Assembly: GCA_964035545.1 (NCBI GenBank)
Contig: OZ037768.1
Coordinates: 11,240,741 to 11,304,740 of the forward strand
From: Bugula neritina
Lineage: Eukaryota > Bryozoa > Gymnolaemata > Cheilostomatida > Bugulidae
DNA length: 64,000 bases
Reading direction: 5' to 3'
The position numbers were made by a program, and so were the translations under genes. This document shows positions 63,131 to 64,000 of the stretch, piece by piece. The notes below the pieces were generated by a model that had not been told where the DNA came from, did not search any database, and saw only the letters and a list, made by a program, of their open reading frames with translations. Position 1 is the stretch's first letter. The number at the start of each line of letters is the position of its first letter.

Positions 63131-63801
63131 AACAGTGCACCCTTCGCAGCGATACTGGCTGAAGAATTAGCGGGGCGCGCTCGAGCGTGCAAGCACGTTG
63201 GTGATGCAGTGGCTGCAGTGCGCATTGCCTACTCACACTCTGCAGGTCACAACACCAGTCATGATATTATTATAGCTTAATGCACAGCAAAGGTTTAAAA
63301 TAAGCAGGCCTGAGAGGGGGCAAGACGAGAGTCGCGACACCACGGCACACAACTGGAGAGTTGCGCAAAATCTCCGCGTCACATTCGTGTGACTTTCAGG
63401 ATGTGTGCTGTAGCATTGATTGAGATGAGTTTTGAAAGCATTTGCACATGTATATCAGGCAATTTAATTTTGGAATTATTTCAACACTGCATTAGAGTTG
63501 ATTAAATAAAATATTATTCTTGAGAATGTCTTAAACAATTCTTTTTTGGAATTTGTGAAGCCATGCATCAGAAGAAATTCAAAAAGAATTTCAAAAATAA
63601 AAACATGTAATAAAAAGCAAGAATGATATAATATAATATTATTTTTTGGAAAGGAATGTTAAATATTCCATTTGAGTTAGTGTGTTGAAAAACATTTCAC
63701 ATCAGCAAGTTGGAAGAAACAATATTCGAGTAACTGATCATAATATTACTATTGCGTGTTGCTAATGTTTTTGTGTTTGAGGAGAGAAAAAAGAAAAAAA
63801 A

Positions 63802-63919
63802 GTCTACAGCACCTGGTATTCCCAGGCGGTCACCCATCCAAGTACCAACCAGGCTCGACGTTGCTTAGCTTCAGTGATCGGACGAGAACTGGCGTTTTCA
63901 ACGTGATATGGCCGTAGAC
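63802..63919 (-). rRNA. 5S rRNA, copy 81 (A74G)
   Basis: Last complete gene, with loop E change A74G at 63846. Only the first 81 bp of its 5' flank (63920-64000) are in the window; they match the consensus. Confidence 0.96.
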
Positions 63920-64000
63920 AACAGTGCACCCTTCGCAGCGATACTGGCTGAAGAATTAGCGGGGCGCGCTCGAGCGTGCAAGCACGTTGGTGATGCAGTG

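Larger units (their letters stand above)
1..64000. repeat. 5S rDNA tandem array, about 789-bp unit, 81 complete genes
   Basis: Unit n means gene n plus the spacer to its right (its 5' flank). Offsets count from the first spacer base right of the gene. Unit lengths are 789 bp except 791 (units 3, 8, 16, 21), 788 (units 9, 17, 22) and 793 (unit 30, because of an insertion in gene 31). Spacer types, seen by eye: A consensus; B T>C at 596 and 605; C a GC insertion near 360 plus changes at 224, 405, 553, 598; D A>G at 4 and 134 and loss of one A at 237-240; E G>A at 598, usually with T>A at 448 and sometimes changes at 134, 285, 436, 638; F A>T at 397 with A>C at 470; G A>T at 397 with T>C at 590; H changes at 474, 531, 592; J T>C at 224 with A>T at 421. 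Type order for units 0-80: AABCAJABCDAAEAABCDAA, BCDAAEAABAAAAJBAAFGF, FFFGAAGFGFEAFEFGFEAE, GFEAEGFEHAEGFEHAEHAE, G. All genes share one orientation and no foreign insertion interrupts the array. Confidence 0.97.

Noticed and set aside
1-64000. CRISPR array
   Set aside because: The repeats are about 789 bp and include their spacers, which are nearly identical; there are no short direct repeats with unique spacers and no cas genes.
1-64000. Assembly artefact from one unit copied many times
   Set aside because: Units differ by private and shared marks in ordered blocks and in length (788, 789, 791, 793), which a simple copy error would not produce. Expansion or collapse of some blocks cannot be excluded.

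Overview
The window is a single uninterrupted tandem array of 5S ribosomal RNA genes from a eukaryotic nuclear genome. Eighty-one complete 5S genes, all on the minus strand, recur about every 789 bp (118-nt gene plus a spacer of about 671 bp). Base 1 is the 5' nucleotide of an 82nd copy that lies mostly outside the window. There is no credible protein-coding gene, tRNA, transposon, CRISPR array or other rRNA gene between them.

The 5S transcript has the eukaryotic type I Pol III internal promoter (A box, intermediate element, C box), a complete 9-bp helix I and a canonical loop E. A T-run terminator starts immediately after helix I. The sequence looks metazoan and invertebrate-like; I cannot name the species, and a cnidarian or other non-vertebrate animal is only a guess.

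Each unit, read left to right on the plus strand, is: Pol III terminator (A-run on plus), 5S gene (minus), a GC-rich 5' flank of about 120 bp that appears invariant apart from one site, a palindrome-rich block, then an AT-rich block of about 380 bp that holds most of the variation.

Variation sorts the spacers into recurring types, defined in the whole-array entry. Types B, C, D and J occur only left of about 29 kb; F, G and H only to the right; A and E occur in both parts. Strings of types repeat as higher-order blocks: an 8-unit block copied at a 13-unit distance (10,259 bp), two separate adjacent 5-unit duplications, and an adjacent 3-unit duplication. This is the record of nested unequal exchange, with mosaic units suggesting shorter conversion tracts. 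Within genes there are four variant classes: a loop E substitution (A74G) in nine copies, a helix II mismatch (C17G) in two, C6U in one, and a 4-nt duplication at the 3' end of one. I found no new enzymatic or defence system; the interest lies in 5S gene variants, terminator variants and the array's exchange history.
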